Shown here piece by piece: positions 25,729-33,351 of a stretch of DNA of 64,000 nt. The stretch lies in NCBI RefSeq assembly GCF_003112455.1, contig NZ_BDQX01000047.1, positions 41,195-105,194 on the forward strand. The letters are read 5' to 3'. A model generated the notes under the pieces. That model was given only the letters and a program-made list of their open reading frames with translations. It did not search any database and was not told the origin of the DNA. Numbering within the stretch: the stretch's first letter is position 1; each line of letters opens with the position of its first letter. This DNA is from Paenibacillus agaridevorans. Lineage in GTDB: Bacteria > Bacillota > Bacilli > Paenibacillales > Paenibacillaceae. The translations under genes and the position numbers were made by a program.

Positions 25729-25976
25729 GATCAGTCTTGTATCTCCCTTCCATCTATAATTGCTAATGTAGTGCGCTTTCCTGACGACACCTCAAATACT
25801 AACACAGTGAAGCCCTTTGGCATAGTGACTGATAGGAAGGAAGTCAATGCACGCCTGTTTTTGGCGGACCGGGCTGATTATGTGCATTGTGCGTCGTTGT
25901 TTTCTAGACATTTTGGAGCGTGCGGCTTATATTAGGTCTATCGGATTGGAAAAAAGGATAGAAGGAGTGAGCTGAT

Positions 25977-26738
25977 ATGCTGCATACTGGCATGCTGTCC
26001 ATTACGTTTCGCCAATTACAGCCCGAAGAGATCGTTGCGCTGACGGTTCAAGCCGGCCTGGATGCCATCGAATGGGGAGGGGACATCCATGTGCCCCATG
26101 GCAATGTGGAGGTTGCGCATCATGTAAAAAGAGTAACGGAAGAAGCGGGACTCATCATCGCATCCTACGGTTCGTACTACAAGGCCGGCGTTCTTGATTC
26201 GGATGTACCGTCTTTCGAGGATGTCCTGGCCAGCGCGGTGGCGCTGGGGGCGCCGGCCATACGGATTTGGGCCGGCAACAAAGGCAGCCAAGCGGCGGAT
26301 CCTGGCTGGCGGGATCAGGTAACCGCAGACATCGTTCGTATTGCCGATCAAGCTCAGAAGGAGAATATTCGCATTCATTTGGAGTACCATGCCAATACGC
26401 TGACCGATACCCTTGAATCGACGATCGCACTGCTTGAGGCGGCAGACCATCCTAATGTCAGGACGAACTGGCAGCCCCCAACAACGCTGTCGGTAGAACA
26501 GCGGCTCGAATCTATGGAAGGCGTACTGCCGTATCTTGCAGATGTTCATGTGTATCATTGGCAGCTTGGCGAGCGGCTTCCACTCTCCGATGGCTCGGAG
26601 GAATGGGGAGCGTATGTCCAGCACTTTCGTCCAATAGCGGGGAACCGTCGCTTTGCGATGCTGGAATTTGTGCGGAACGACGATCCCGAGCAGTTCCTGG
26701 AGGATGCCGCCGAGTTGCTTCGATTGGTTAAATCGTAG
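25977..26738 (+). CDS. Sugar phosphate isomerase/epimerase (TIM barrel)
   Basis: 253 residues, preceded by GAAGGAGTGAG. It has PF01261 features: LSITFRQLQPEEIVALTVQAGLDAIEWGGDIHVP, LIIASYGSYYKAG, APAIRIWAGN, NIRIHLEYHANTLTDT (metal Glu), PNVRTNWQPP, LADVHVYHW and RFAMLEFVRND. The metal-ligand pattern Glu/Asp/His/Glu is largely recognisable. It is a single gene on the plus strand between two minus-strand genes, adjacent to the GntR-SBP fusion with convergent orientation. The sugar it acts on cannot be told from the sequence. Confidence 0.8.
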   Translation: MLHTGMLSITFRQLQPEEIVALTVQAGLDAIEWGGDIHVPHGNVEVAHHVKRVTEEAGLIIASYGSYYKAGVLDSDVPSFEDVLASAVALGAPAIRIWAGNKGSQAADPGWRDQVTADIVRIADQAQKENIRIHLEYHANTLTDTLESTIALLEAADHPNVRTNWQPPTTLSVEQRLESMEGVLPYLADVHVYHWQLGERLPLSDGSEEWGAYVQHFRPIAGNRRFAMLEFVRNDDPEQFLEDAAELLRLVKS

Positions 26739-26768
26739 CTTCGTTACTCGCTCCTGGCGATTCCGATT

Positions 26769-28199
26769 CTACTCCTCCGCATAGACACCCCCCTTTGCCG
26801 ATGGCGAATTCAATAACTCTTCGACCTGGCCGCATAACGCCTCTTCGTCAATGAACTCGGACCAATATTGCTTTAGAATCGTTTTTAAAGGGAAAAACGA
26901 ATGTAAAGGCATATTCAAATCCCGATTCATACGAAAAGAGGAGATCGTCTCGCGGAACAAATCGTAGCGCGAAGGTCGATTTAGGCTGTTGGCATCCTCC
27001 AAAGGCTCCTCGGCGACCGGCTTCAGCGCGGGCAGGCTGATGGTTTGATTTCGCAAAATACGCTGCGCCCGCGCCGAAGCCAGATAGTCGCTGAAAGCTG
27101 CGGCGGCTTGAGGTTGCTTGGAATTCCGGTTTACCGCAACGCCAATGACGTTTAGAAGCGTTCGCGGCTCGAACAAATAAGGAACGGGGGAGATATCATA
27201 CTGGATATCCAGATCTTTGAAATCGTTTAGCGACGTATAGGTGGTCAAAATCATTGATACCTTTCCTTGAAGGAACAGCTCGTTGACATCGTCGTTGCTT
27301 TCGGACAAATAACGAGGGAAAACCTCGCGATTATTAATCAATTCTTTGCAGAGCCGAATACTTTCTAGCAGAGGAGTGCCATGCAGACGGAATGCGCCCG
27401 GCTGTTTCATCGCAAAGTCCATGCAGCTTTGCAGCAAAAAGACGGGCCAGCGATTATCCGACAGCAGATAGAAATAAAAACCGTGCCGCTGGCCAGGGAC
27501 AGCAAGCGTATGGGCATGCTGTATAATATCTTGCCAGGTCCAGCTGCCGTCGGGTTCAGGCACGTTGGCTTCCTGGAAGTGCGTGCGATGATAGGCCAGC
27601 ACTAACGGAGAAAAGACGATAGGCTGAGCCAAAAGCGTTTGTCCCTGGGTGAAGGCCCTCTGAGCAAAACGGTATGTATGGGTTTGCGGAACGAGAGGCT
27701 GCAGCATATCGATGTCGTCGTTTTCCTCCAAATGCTGAAAGTCGAGATTGTTAATCGTGCACACATCCAGCAGCCCGCTGTTCATATAGTCTTTGACGGT
27801 GCCCAAATAATTGGACACCGATTGCAAGGGCAGCGCCTTGACCCGGATTGTCGGATGCAGCTTGCGGAAGTCTTCGATGAGCAAGGGCAGCGCAAAATCC
27901 CGCTCGATAGAAGAGCTGTAGCCAAATGATATCGACTGAAAGAAGCCAGGCAATTGCTCCGTAACTCGGCTGCCAACCCGGTCCACTTTGACGATCAAAC
28001 CTTCCTCAACCAGAGCGTCGAGTCCTTTACGAGCCGACTTGTTGCTAAGTTGAAATAGTTTTGTGAGCTTAAGCTCGGAGGGCAGCAAATCGCCGGGCGC
28101 GTACACCCCGTTTAATATATCGGAACGCAAATGATCGATCATATTTTGCAGCCGAAGCTGATAATTTTTCCGTCCTGGTTGGGGCTGATCGCGATTCAT
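26769..28199 (-). CDS. GntR winged-helix fused to a family 1 solute-binding-protein domain (cytoplasmic one-component regulator)
   Basis: 476 residues with no signal peptide or lipobox. Residues about 12-81 are a GntR winged helix (IDHLRSDILNGVYAPGDLLPSE, LTKLFQLSNKSARKGLDALVEEGLI). From about 88 to 470 the protein is like an ABC sugar-binding protein: FGYSSSIERDFALPLLIEDFRKLHPTIRVKALPL, SWTWQDIIQHAHTLA, FLLQSCMDFAMKQPG, and ISPVPYLFEPRTLLNVIGVAVNRNSKQPQAA. The extracellular receptor fold has apparently been reused as the effector domain, replacing UTRA or FCD. No permease gene is next to it. A palindrome, TGTAT-ATC-ATACA, lies 44-56 bp upstream of the start and is a candidate autoregulatory site. 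Targets probably include neighbouring sugar genes; the ligand is likely an oligosaccharide. Confidence 0.85.
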   Translation of the reverse strand: MNRDQPQPGRKNYQLRLQNMIDHLRSDILNGVYAPGDLLPSELKLTKLFQLSNKSARKGLDALVEEGLIVKVDRVGSRVTEQLPGFFQSISFGYSSSIERDFALPLLIEDFRKLHPTIRVKALPLQSVSNYLGTVKDYMNSGLLDVCTINNLDFQHLEENDDIDMLQPLVPQTHTYRFAQRAFTQGQTLLAQPIVFSPLVLAYHRTHFQEANVPEPDGSWTWQDIIQHAHTLAVPGQRHGFYFYLLSDNRWPVFLLQSCMDFAMKQPGAFRLHGTPLLESIRLCKELINNREVFPRYLSESNDDVNELFLQGKVSMILTTYTSLNDFKDLDIQYDISPVPYLFEPRTLLNVIGVAVNRNSKQPQAAAAFSDYLASARAQRILRNQTISLPALKPVAEEPLEDANSLNRPSRYDLFRETISSFRMNRDLNMPLHSFFPLKTILKQYWSEFIDEEALCGQVEELLNSPSAKGGVYAEE

Positions 28200-28242
28200 T
28201 TTTCATCATCCTTTAGTTTGTCCTCAATCTCCGTTAATCTAC

Positions 28243-28255
28243 TGTATATCATACA
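28243..28255. promoter_or_regulatory. Candidate GntR operator upstream of the GntR-SBP gene
   Basis: TGTAT, ATC, ATACA is a perfect 13-bp palindrome of the form GntR/AraR-type winged helices bind. It is in the divergent region between the GntR-SBP and diguanylate cyclase genes, so it could control either. Confidence 0.45.
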
Positions 28256-28320
28256 ACAAATGTTATTTAATGTGCATCAACATCGAGTGAACAGGAATGT
28301 GTCGGAATGCGATGAATCGG

Positions 28321-28362
28321 AGAGCCACACCGCGTAATTATACGGGGGAGTGGCTCTTTTTC
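28321..28362 (+). terminator. Terminator-like hairpin in the leader of the diguanylate cyclase gene
   Basis: AGAGCCAC (28321-28328) pairs with GTGGCTCT (28350-28357). CCGCGTA/TACGGGG extends the stem inside around an ATTA loop, and TTTTT follows. No plus-strand gene lies immediately upstream (the nearest stop is at 26738, with a minus-strand gene between), so it reads like a leader attenuator. Confidence 0.6.
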
Positions 28363-28417
28363 GTCTGTGAATATGATATATTTGTTCTAGATATGAAAAA
28401 GGAGATATGTCACATCC

Positions 28418-29980
28418 ATGAAGCTCTCGTTAAAGTATTTAATTTTATCAGCGGCACTGCTTTCAATGATTTTCACTCTATTTAGCAGCATCTCATCGGG
28501 GTATCGGATCAGCCAGCAAACACTTATTGAAAACACCTTGGAAACTAACCGAGTCTACGCACAAAAACTTGCCAATACAACGGATGTTTTTTTTAACATG
28601 ACTCTACAAACCTTGGAACTAAGCTCCAAGGACATTTCGTCATACATGAAAGGAGATCATTATTCCAAGACAAAGCTTCTTCAAGAGGCTGATCGTCTGA
28701 AAAAGCAAACAAACACGTTTAACTCTGTTGTGATTGTAGCTGCCGACGGAGAAATTCTCGCGACGTCACCGCAAACGCTGGATGTAGTTGGGAAGCTTCT
28801 GGATTCTACGGGCGGACAGGAAGCTTTAAAAGGGAAGCGGCCGCTTATATCGAAGCCCTATTTATCCATAACCGGGCGTTTGATTATTTTCATCTCTCAT
28901 CCGATCGTAGCTGAAGATGGGGAATATCTTGGTTTAGTTGGCGGCAGCTTGTATTTAAAGGAAGCCAATATTTTGAACATGATATTAGGAGAGCACTTCT
29001 ACAATGATGGATCTTATGTATACGTTGTAGACGAAGACGGTCGTATTATTTATCATCAAATGCCAAATCGGATCAATGAGCTGGTGTCGCATAACCCGGT
29101 CGTGCAAAAACTGATGAACAAAGAAAGCGGAACTGCCCGCGTCTTAAACACACAAGGCGTTGATATGCTTGCAGGATATGCCTATGTTCCGTCTGTTGGA
29201 TGGGGGATTGTATCTCAGAGACCAGCGGCAGTTTCATTAGCCCCCACCTCGGACATGATGAATGGAATGATTGTTAAATCACTACCGTATTTATTGATTT
29301 CTTTAATACTTCTTTCATTTATTTCCAAGCTGATTGCTCAACCCTTACAAAAACTAGCGCATTTTACGGAGTCAAGCACGGAAAATAATCAAGAGAAAAG
29401 TATGCAGAAGGTTAGTACTTGGTATTATGAAGCCATACAATTAAAAAAAGCACTTACCTATAGTCTTGGTTTTTTCCATGATCGAGTAGACTATTTTACT
29501 TACCAGTCTAAAACAGATCCTTTGACGAAGCTTGCAAATCGACGGACATTAGATGAACAAACTCAGAAGTGGTCGGAGGATGGGGTGGCATTTTCTGTAA
29601 TTCTATTGGATGTTGATCATTTTAAGAGGGTTAATGATACCTATGGCCATTCTAAAGGTGACGAAGTTTTGATATTTCTAGCCCAAAAAATGAAGGAAGT
29701 ATCAAGAGAAAAAGATATTTGTTGCCGCTTTGGCGGCGAGGAGTTTGTTTTGCTTCTCCATGACAGGAGTGGCGATGAAGCGTATCAAGTTGCCGAGCAG
29801 CTACGAATGCTAGTAGAAAGCACCGTGAGTCCGTGTGGTGACATCATTACTATATCGGCCGGCATTGCAGCTTATCCGGCTAGCGCGACTCATCTTGCTC
29901 ATTTATTCGAATTGGCCGACCAATGCTTATATGAAGCGAAAAATACCGGAAGAAACAAAAGTGTTTTCAAACAACCATAA
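28418..29980 (+). CDS. Membrane diguanylate cyclase (Cache-GGDEF)
   Basis: 520 residues. TM helix 1 is at about 7-28, a dCache-like extracytoplasmic sensor at about 35-275 (FNSVVIVAADGEILATSP, GSYVYVVDEDGRIIYH), TM helix 2 at about 285-305, then a short linker and a GGDEF domain (about 355-515). The active-site motif is GGEEF (439-443), a functional variant. An intact RxxD inhibition site, REKD (430-433), lies exactly five residues upstream, so product feedback is expected. The protein should make c-di-GMP in response to an external small ligand. AAAGGAGA precedes the ATG loosely. It is 93 bp upstream of an SLH-GH18 gene on the same strand, possibly cotranscribed. The terminator-like hairpin in its leader suggests conditional expression. 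Confidence 0.9.
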   Translation: MKLSLKYLILSAALLSMIFTLFSSISSGYRISQQTLIENTLETNRVYAQKLANTTDVFFNMTLQTLELSSKDISSYMKGDHYSKTKLLQEADRLKKQTNTFNSVVIVAADGEILATSPQTLDVVGKLLDSTGGQEALKGKRPLISKPYLSITGRLIIFISHPIVAEDGEYLGLVGGSLYLKEANILNMILGEHFYNDGSYVYVVDEDGRIIYHQMPNRINELVSHNPVVQKLMNKESGTARVLNTQGVDMLAGYAYVPSVGWGIVSQRPAAVSLAPTSDMMNGMIVKSLPYLLISLILLSFISKLIAQPLQKLAHFTESSTENNQEKSMQKVSTWYYEAIQLKKALTYSLGFFHDRVDYFTYQSKTDPLTKLANRRTLDEQTQKWSEDGVAFSVILLDVDHFKRVNDTYGHSKGDEVLIFLAQKMKEVSREKDICCRFGGEEFVLLLHDRSGDEAYQVAEQLRMLVESTVSPCGDIITISAGIAAYPASATHLAHLFELADQCLYEAKNTGRNKSVFKQP

Positions 29981-30073
29981 CGCTTGTTTGCCATTATTTT
30001 AGCGATGACTACGATCTTCATATTTGGTATGCTTCGAGAATTGAGATTGGGAGAGGAGTATACCAAAAAAACG

Positions 30074-31684
30074 ATGCTGGGTAGATTAGCAATAACGACA
30101 TTTATTGTCGGTTTTTTAGCAAGCGGCGCATTTCAGGCAGCAACAGCTAATAAAGTTCTGCCTTTTGATGATATTAGTACTAGCTACGCACAAAATGAAA
30201 TCATAAATTTATATAACAAAAAGATGATGACAGGTACATCGAAAACTAGCTTTTCGCCTACCAGGTCCATTACTAGAGCTGAATTTATTACCGTATTGGA
30301 TCGCATGTTGGGGCTTAATCCAGTTGGAAGTCCCGTAACATCTTTTACTGATGTAGCGCTGGACGATTGGTATTATGGCTGGATACAGGCTGCTGTTCAA
30401 CTAGAACTAGCTAATGGCATAACGGCTACATCCTTTGCTCCAAAGAGGGCGGTAACGCGGCAAGAGGCGGCAGTTTGGGTAGCAAGAGCTTTGAAACAGA
30501 ACGGGGAAAGCTCTATTGGCCTCTGTACAGCTTTTAAGGATGGTAAAGAAATTGCAGACTGGGCAAGCGCCTCCGTTGCCGCGGTCCATCAAGCAGGATT
30601 AATGAAAGGCGATAATAAGGGGAAGTTCAGACCTTCAGAGCCCATAACAAGGCAGGAAACAGCCGTGCTTCTCGATCGAGTGTTACAAAATAAGAGCTGG
30701 GCTTCGGAGCTTAAGGCGTTGCCGGAAAAAAGAATCGTTATCGGATGGCAGTATGGCCAGACAAGGGAACAATATCAGAGCAATATTTTGAAATCGAATG
30801 TAAACACGCTATCACCTCGCTGGTATTTCGTAGGGGAAACAGGTGACTTGTCCGATTCTACTGACACGAAGCTTATTACATGGGCGAAGCAGAATGACAA
30901 GCAGATTTGGGCAATGGTTGGCAATCGATCCGATCAATCAGCTACCCACCTTATGTTGTCTGATTCTATAGTAAGAAATAAAGTCGTTGAGCAATTATCG
31001 GAAATCGTGAAGCGTTACGACCTGGAAGGACTTAATATTGATTTCGAGAACGTCGCCCCAAAGGATCGCGCATTGCTTACGACATTCATTACTTCTTTAG
31101 CGGAGGAGCTGCATACGCTTGGGGCAGTGCTCTCAATTGATGTGTCTCCCGATCTTGGCACGGATTGGACGGAAGCCTTCGACTATGCCGCGCTTGGCAA
31201 GCAAGCGGATTATGTCGTGATGATGGGATACGATGAGCATTATGGGGGAAGCTTATATCCAGGCTCGAATGCTTCGTTGCCTTATGACGAACATGCCATT
31301 GATACACTCCTTAAGGTCGTACCAAGCGAGAAGGTAATTCTTGCCTTCCCATTCTATAACCGGGATTGGACATTAAATGAGAACGGTACCGTTTCATCCT
31401 CCGAATTTATTACCCTTACCGAACAAAATCGGAAGATCAAGACCTACGCGCTTAAGCCCGTATGGAATGAAGCAATGGGGCAATATGTGGCTATCTACAT
31501 GAAGCAGTCTTTGAAGCATACGATCTGGTTTGAGGATGCTCGTTCCCTAATCACCAAATATCGCCTAGCCGTAGACAAAAAATTAGCCGGGGTAGCTTAT
31601 TGGTATATTGGCGGTGAAAGTGAGGATGTATGGGCAAGCTTAAGCAATGCGGAGACCTATTATGATTATTCGTTCTCCAAGTAA
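30074..31684 (+). CDS. SLH-anchored GH18-like glycosidase
   Basis: 536 residues from ATG 30074. This start gives a clean signal peptide (MLGRLAITTFIVGFLASGAF, cleavage near QAATA), with AGGAG 15 nt upstream. In-frame starts further up (TTG 30041/30047, ATG 30005) cannot be excluded. Three SLH domains (roughly residues 28-215: FTDVALDDWYYGWIQAA, FRPSEPITRQETAVLL) are followed by a GH18 barrel starting KRIVIGWQYGQTREQY. The catalytic motif LEGLNIDFEN puts the acid at Glu325. Similar spore or cell-wall enzymes (YaaH/YdhD type) cleave peptidoglycan, while others are chitinases. SLH domains at the N-terminus imply wall attachment, so cell-wall remodelling is a likely role. Confidence 0.85.
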   Translation: MLGRLAITTFIVGFLASGAFQAATANKVLPFDDISTSYAQNEIINLYNKKMMTGTSKTSFSPTRSITRAEFITVLDRMLGLNPVGSPVTSFTDVALDDWYYGWIQAAVQLELANGITATSFAPKRAVTRQEAAVWVARALKQNGESSIGLCTAFKDGKEIADWASASVAAVHQAGLMKGDNKGKFRPSEPITRQETAVLLDRVLQNKSWASELKALPEKRIVIGWQYGQTREQYQSNILKSNVNTLSPRWYFVGETGDLSDSTDTKLITWAKQNDKQIWAMVGNRSDQSATHLMLSDSIVRNKVVEQLSEIVKRYDLEGLNIDFENVAPKDRALLTTFITSLAEELHTLGAVLSIDVSPDLGTDWTEAFDYAALGKQADYVVMMGYDEHYGGSLYPGSNASLPYDEHAIDTLLKVVPSEKVILAFPFYNRDWTLNENGTVSSSEFITLTEQNRKIKTYALKPVWNEAMGQYVAIYMKQSLKHTIWFEDARSLITKYRLAVDKKLAGVAYWYIGGESEDVWASLSNAETYYDYSFSK

Positions 31685-31715
31685 GGGGAGCTCCGCATCA
31701 GGTTTATAACATGAT

Positions 31716-31760
31716 AGGGTGCCCTGGCCAAATTAATGGCTTTGGGACACCCTCTTTATT
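31716..31760 (+). terminator. Terminator after the SLH-GH18 gene
   Basis: AGGGTGCCC pairs with GGGACACCCT around a 20-nt loop and is followed by CTTTATTT. It also lies just downstream of the convergent CofE-like gene. Confidence 0.7.
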
Positions 31761-31786
31761 TGGGATTGTTCAATAACGCAATGTAT

Positions 31787-32977
31787 TTATTTCGTATAGT
31801 TATCAAAATAACCTTGAATAAAGACGATAGGCGTACCTTTATCTCCGCTTCCGGAAGTTAAATCGGATAAGGAACCAATAAGATCGGTAAGCTTGCGAGG
31901 TGTAGTGCCCTGCGCTTCCATTGAACCTGTAAGATCCGAATTTTTATTGTTAATGTATTGCGATATAGCATCTTTCAGTTCCTGGCCTCTTAGATCAGCA
32001 AAATGATTATCGGCAAGATATTTTAACTTCACTTCATTAGGGGTTCCGTCCAGTCCTGCCGTGTAGGCGGGCGATACAACAGGGTCAGCAAGCTCCCATA
32101 TTTTGCCTACGGGATCTTTGAAGGCGCCATCTCCATAAACCATGACTTCCAAGTTTTTTCCAGTTACTACCTTGAGCCTCTGTTGTATGGCATCAACTAC
32201 AGGCTGGCAATTACGCGGGAAAAGCTTCACGCTGCTTTCTGTCGATTTATTTGATCCCAGCAAACCATAAGCTTCGTTATATCCGCTGCCATCAATAGAC
32301 TCAGACAGTATATTGTCGAGGCTATAAACGTTGACTCCGCCATTTGCTTTTAGTATTCTCTTTGTCCTGAATCTTGTATGTATATCACAAGCTAGAACAT
32401 GTTTGGTGTAATTCAAAATGGTCTTTGGATTATTGGAGAAAATAACCTCACATTCCACGCCATATGCTTCAACTAATGATTTATAATAATCGATATAATC
32501 AACACCGGTAAACGTATGCTTATTATATCCAAAATAATCGCGGAATTGTTTTTCAGTCAAAACATCTGTCCATGGATTAACTCCCTTTTCATCAAGCATG
32601 TCAATATCAACTAAGTGATTGCCAACCTCATCAGATGGATAGCTTAGCATTAAAACAATTTTCTTAGCACCCTTTGCAATCCCGCTGAGACAGTTCGCAA
32701 ATCGATTGCGGCTTAAGATCGGGAATATGACTCCCACAGTCTCTTCTCCAAATTTCGAACGAACATCTTTGGCAATATTGTCGATAGTCGCATAATTGCC
32801 TTGCGCACGAGCAACAATGGACTCGGTAATGGTAACGATATCTTTATCATTTATTGTGAACCCTTCAGCTTCGGAAGCTTTCACGACACTTTCTACAACG
32901 ATTTCCTCTATATTGTCCCCCTGATTTATGATAGGGCAACGTAGTCCTCTAACGACGGTTCCAACCATTCTTTCCAC
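31787..32977 (-). CDS. Coenzyme F420-0:gamma-glutamyl ligase-like (CofE-family) protein
   Basis: 396 residues. The N-terminus has the CofE/PF01996 style: TVVRGLRCPIINQGDNIEEIVVESVV, and FTINDKDIVTITESIVARAQGNYATID. Later segments include FPILSRNRFANCLSGIAKGAKKIVLMLSYPSDEVGN and VMVYGDGAFKDPVGKIWELADPVVSP. Archaeal and mycobacterial CofE (about 250 residues) adds glutamate to F420. This longer firmicute form has an extra insertion and no F420 pathway gene is nearby, so it may ligate glutamate to something else. AAGGAG precedes the ATG. It is a single gene, divergent from the sugar operon on its 5' side. Confidence 0.75.
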   Translation of the reverse strand: MERMVGTVVRGLRCPIINQGDNIEEIVVESVVKASEAEGFTINDKDIVTITESIVARAQGNYATIDNIAKDVRSKFGEETVGVIFPILSRNRFANCLSGIAKGAKKIVLMLSYPSDEVGNHLVDIDMLDEKGVNPWTDVLTEKQFRDYFGYNKHTFTGVDYIDYYKSLVEAYGVECEVIFSNNPKTILNYTKHVLACDIHTRFRTKRILKANGGVNVYSLDNILSESIDGSGYNEAYGLLGSNKSTESSVKLFPRNCQPVVDAIQQRLKVVTGKNLEVMVYGDGAFKDPVGKIWELADPVVSPAYTAGLDGTPNEVKLKYLADNHFADLRGQELKDAISQYINNKNSDLTGSMEAQGTTPRKLTDLIGSLSDLTSGSGDKGTPIVFIQGYFDNYTK

Positions 32978-33031
32978 ATGGATCGCTCCTTACTACAATA
33001 TAAAGTCTAATTATGTTGTGCATCTCACTGT

Positions 33032-33061
33032 ACTATACATGTGTTTATTGGTAGAAGTAAA
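33032..33061 (-). promoter_or_regulatory. Candidate promoter of the CofE-like gene
   Basis: On the minus strand TTTACT (33056-33061), 18-bp spacer, TATAGT (33032-33037). The leader is about 50 nt. Confidence 0.5.
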
Positions 33062-33147
33062 ATGATTATTCCTAATACTAGGGATAAGCGGGGATTATAT
33101 GGTGGTGTTCTAACGAGCGAATATTAATTTGGTTTTACTCACCATCA

Positions 33148-33288
33148 ATCTGATGTATATCGTTAGATAAAACCGTTTAAAGTACATCAACGTTAGTGAT
33201 AAGTATAAAATATACGATAATAGATTGACGAAATAGCTTAAATCCTGTACTTTATTGTTAGATAAATACATCAGTTTATACATCAGAT
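33148..33288. repeat. Cluster of four TACATCA heptamers and two GTTAGATAA motifs
   Basis: TACATCA or its complement occurs at 33151-33157, 33183-33189, 33267-33273 and 33279-33285. The outer pair extends to a 12-bp inverted repeat (33148-33159 and 33277-33288). GTTAGATAA occurs at 33162-33170 and 33257-33265. The arrangement flanks the promoter at 33225-33253, as expected for a regulator binding at two places. Confidence 0.6.
33225..33253 (+). promoter_or_regulatory. Candidate promoter of the Gfo/Idh-enolase operon
   Basis: TTGACG (33225-33230), 17-bp spacer, TACTTT (33248-33253). The -35 box is good and the -10 weak, consistent with a regulated promoter. The heptamer sites lie on both sides. 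Confidence 0.5.
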
Positions 33289-33351
33289 GTGGAGTTATTT
33301 ATCTTATTTCAAGGATATATACAGCAGTTAAAAATGATTGGAGGAGTTACG

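Noticed and set aside
28256..28362. c-di-GMP-I (GEMM) riboswitch before the diguanylate cyclase
   Set aside because: The conserved GEMM core and tetraloop/receptor segments are not visible; only the terminator part looks like a riboswitch.
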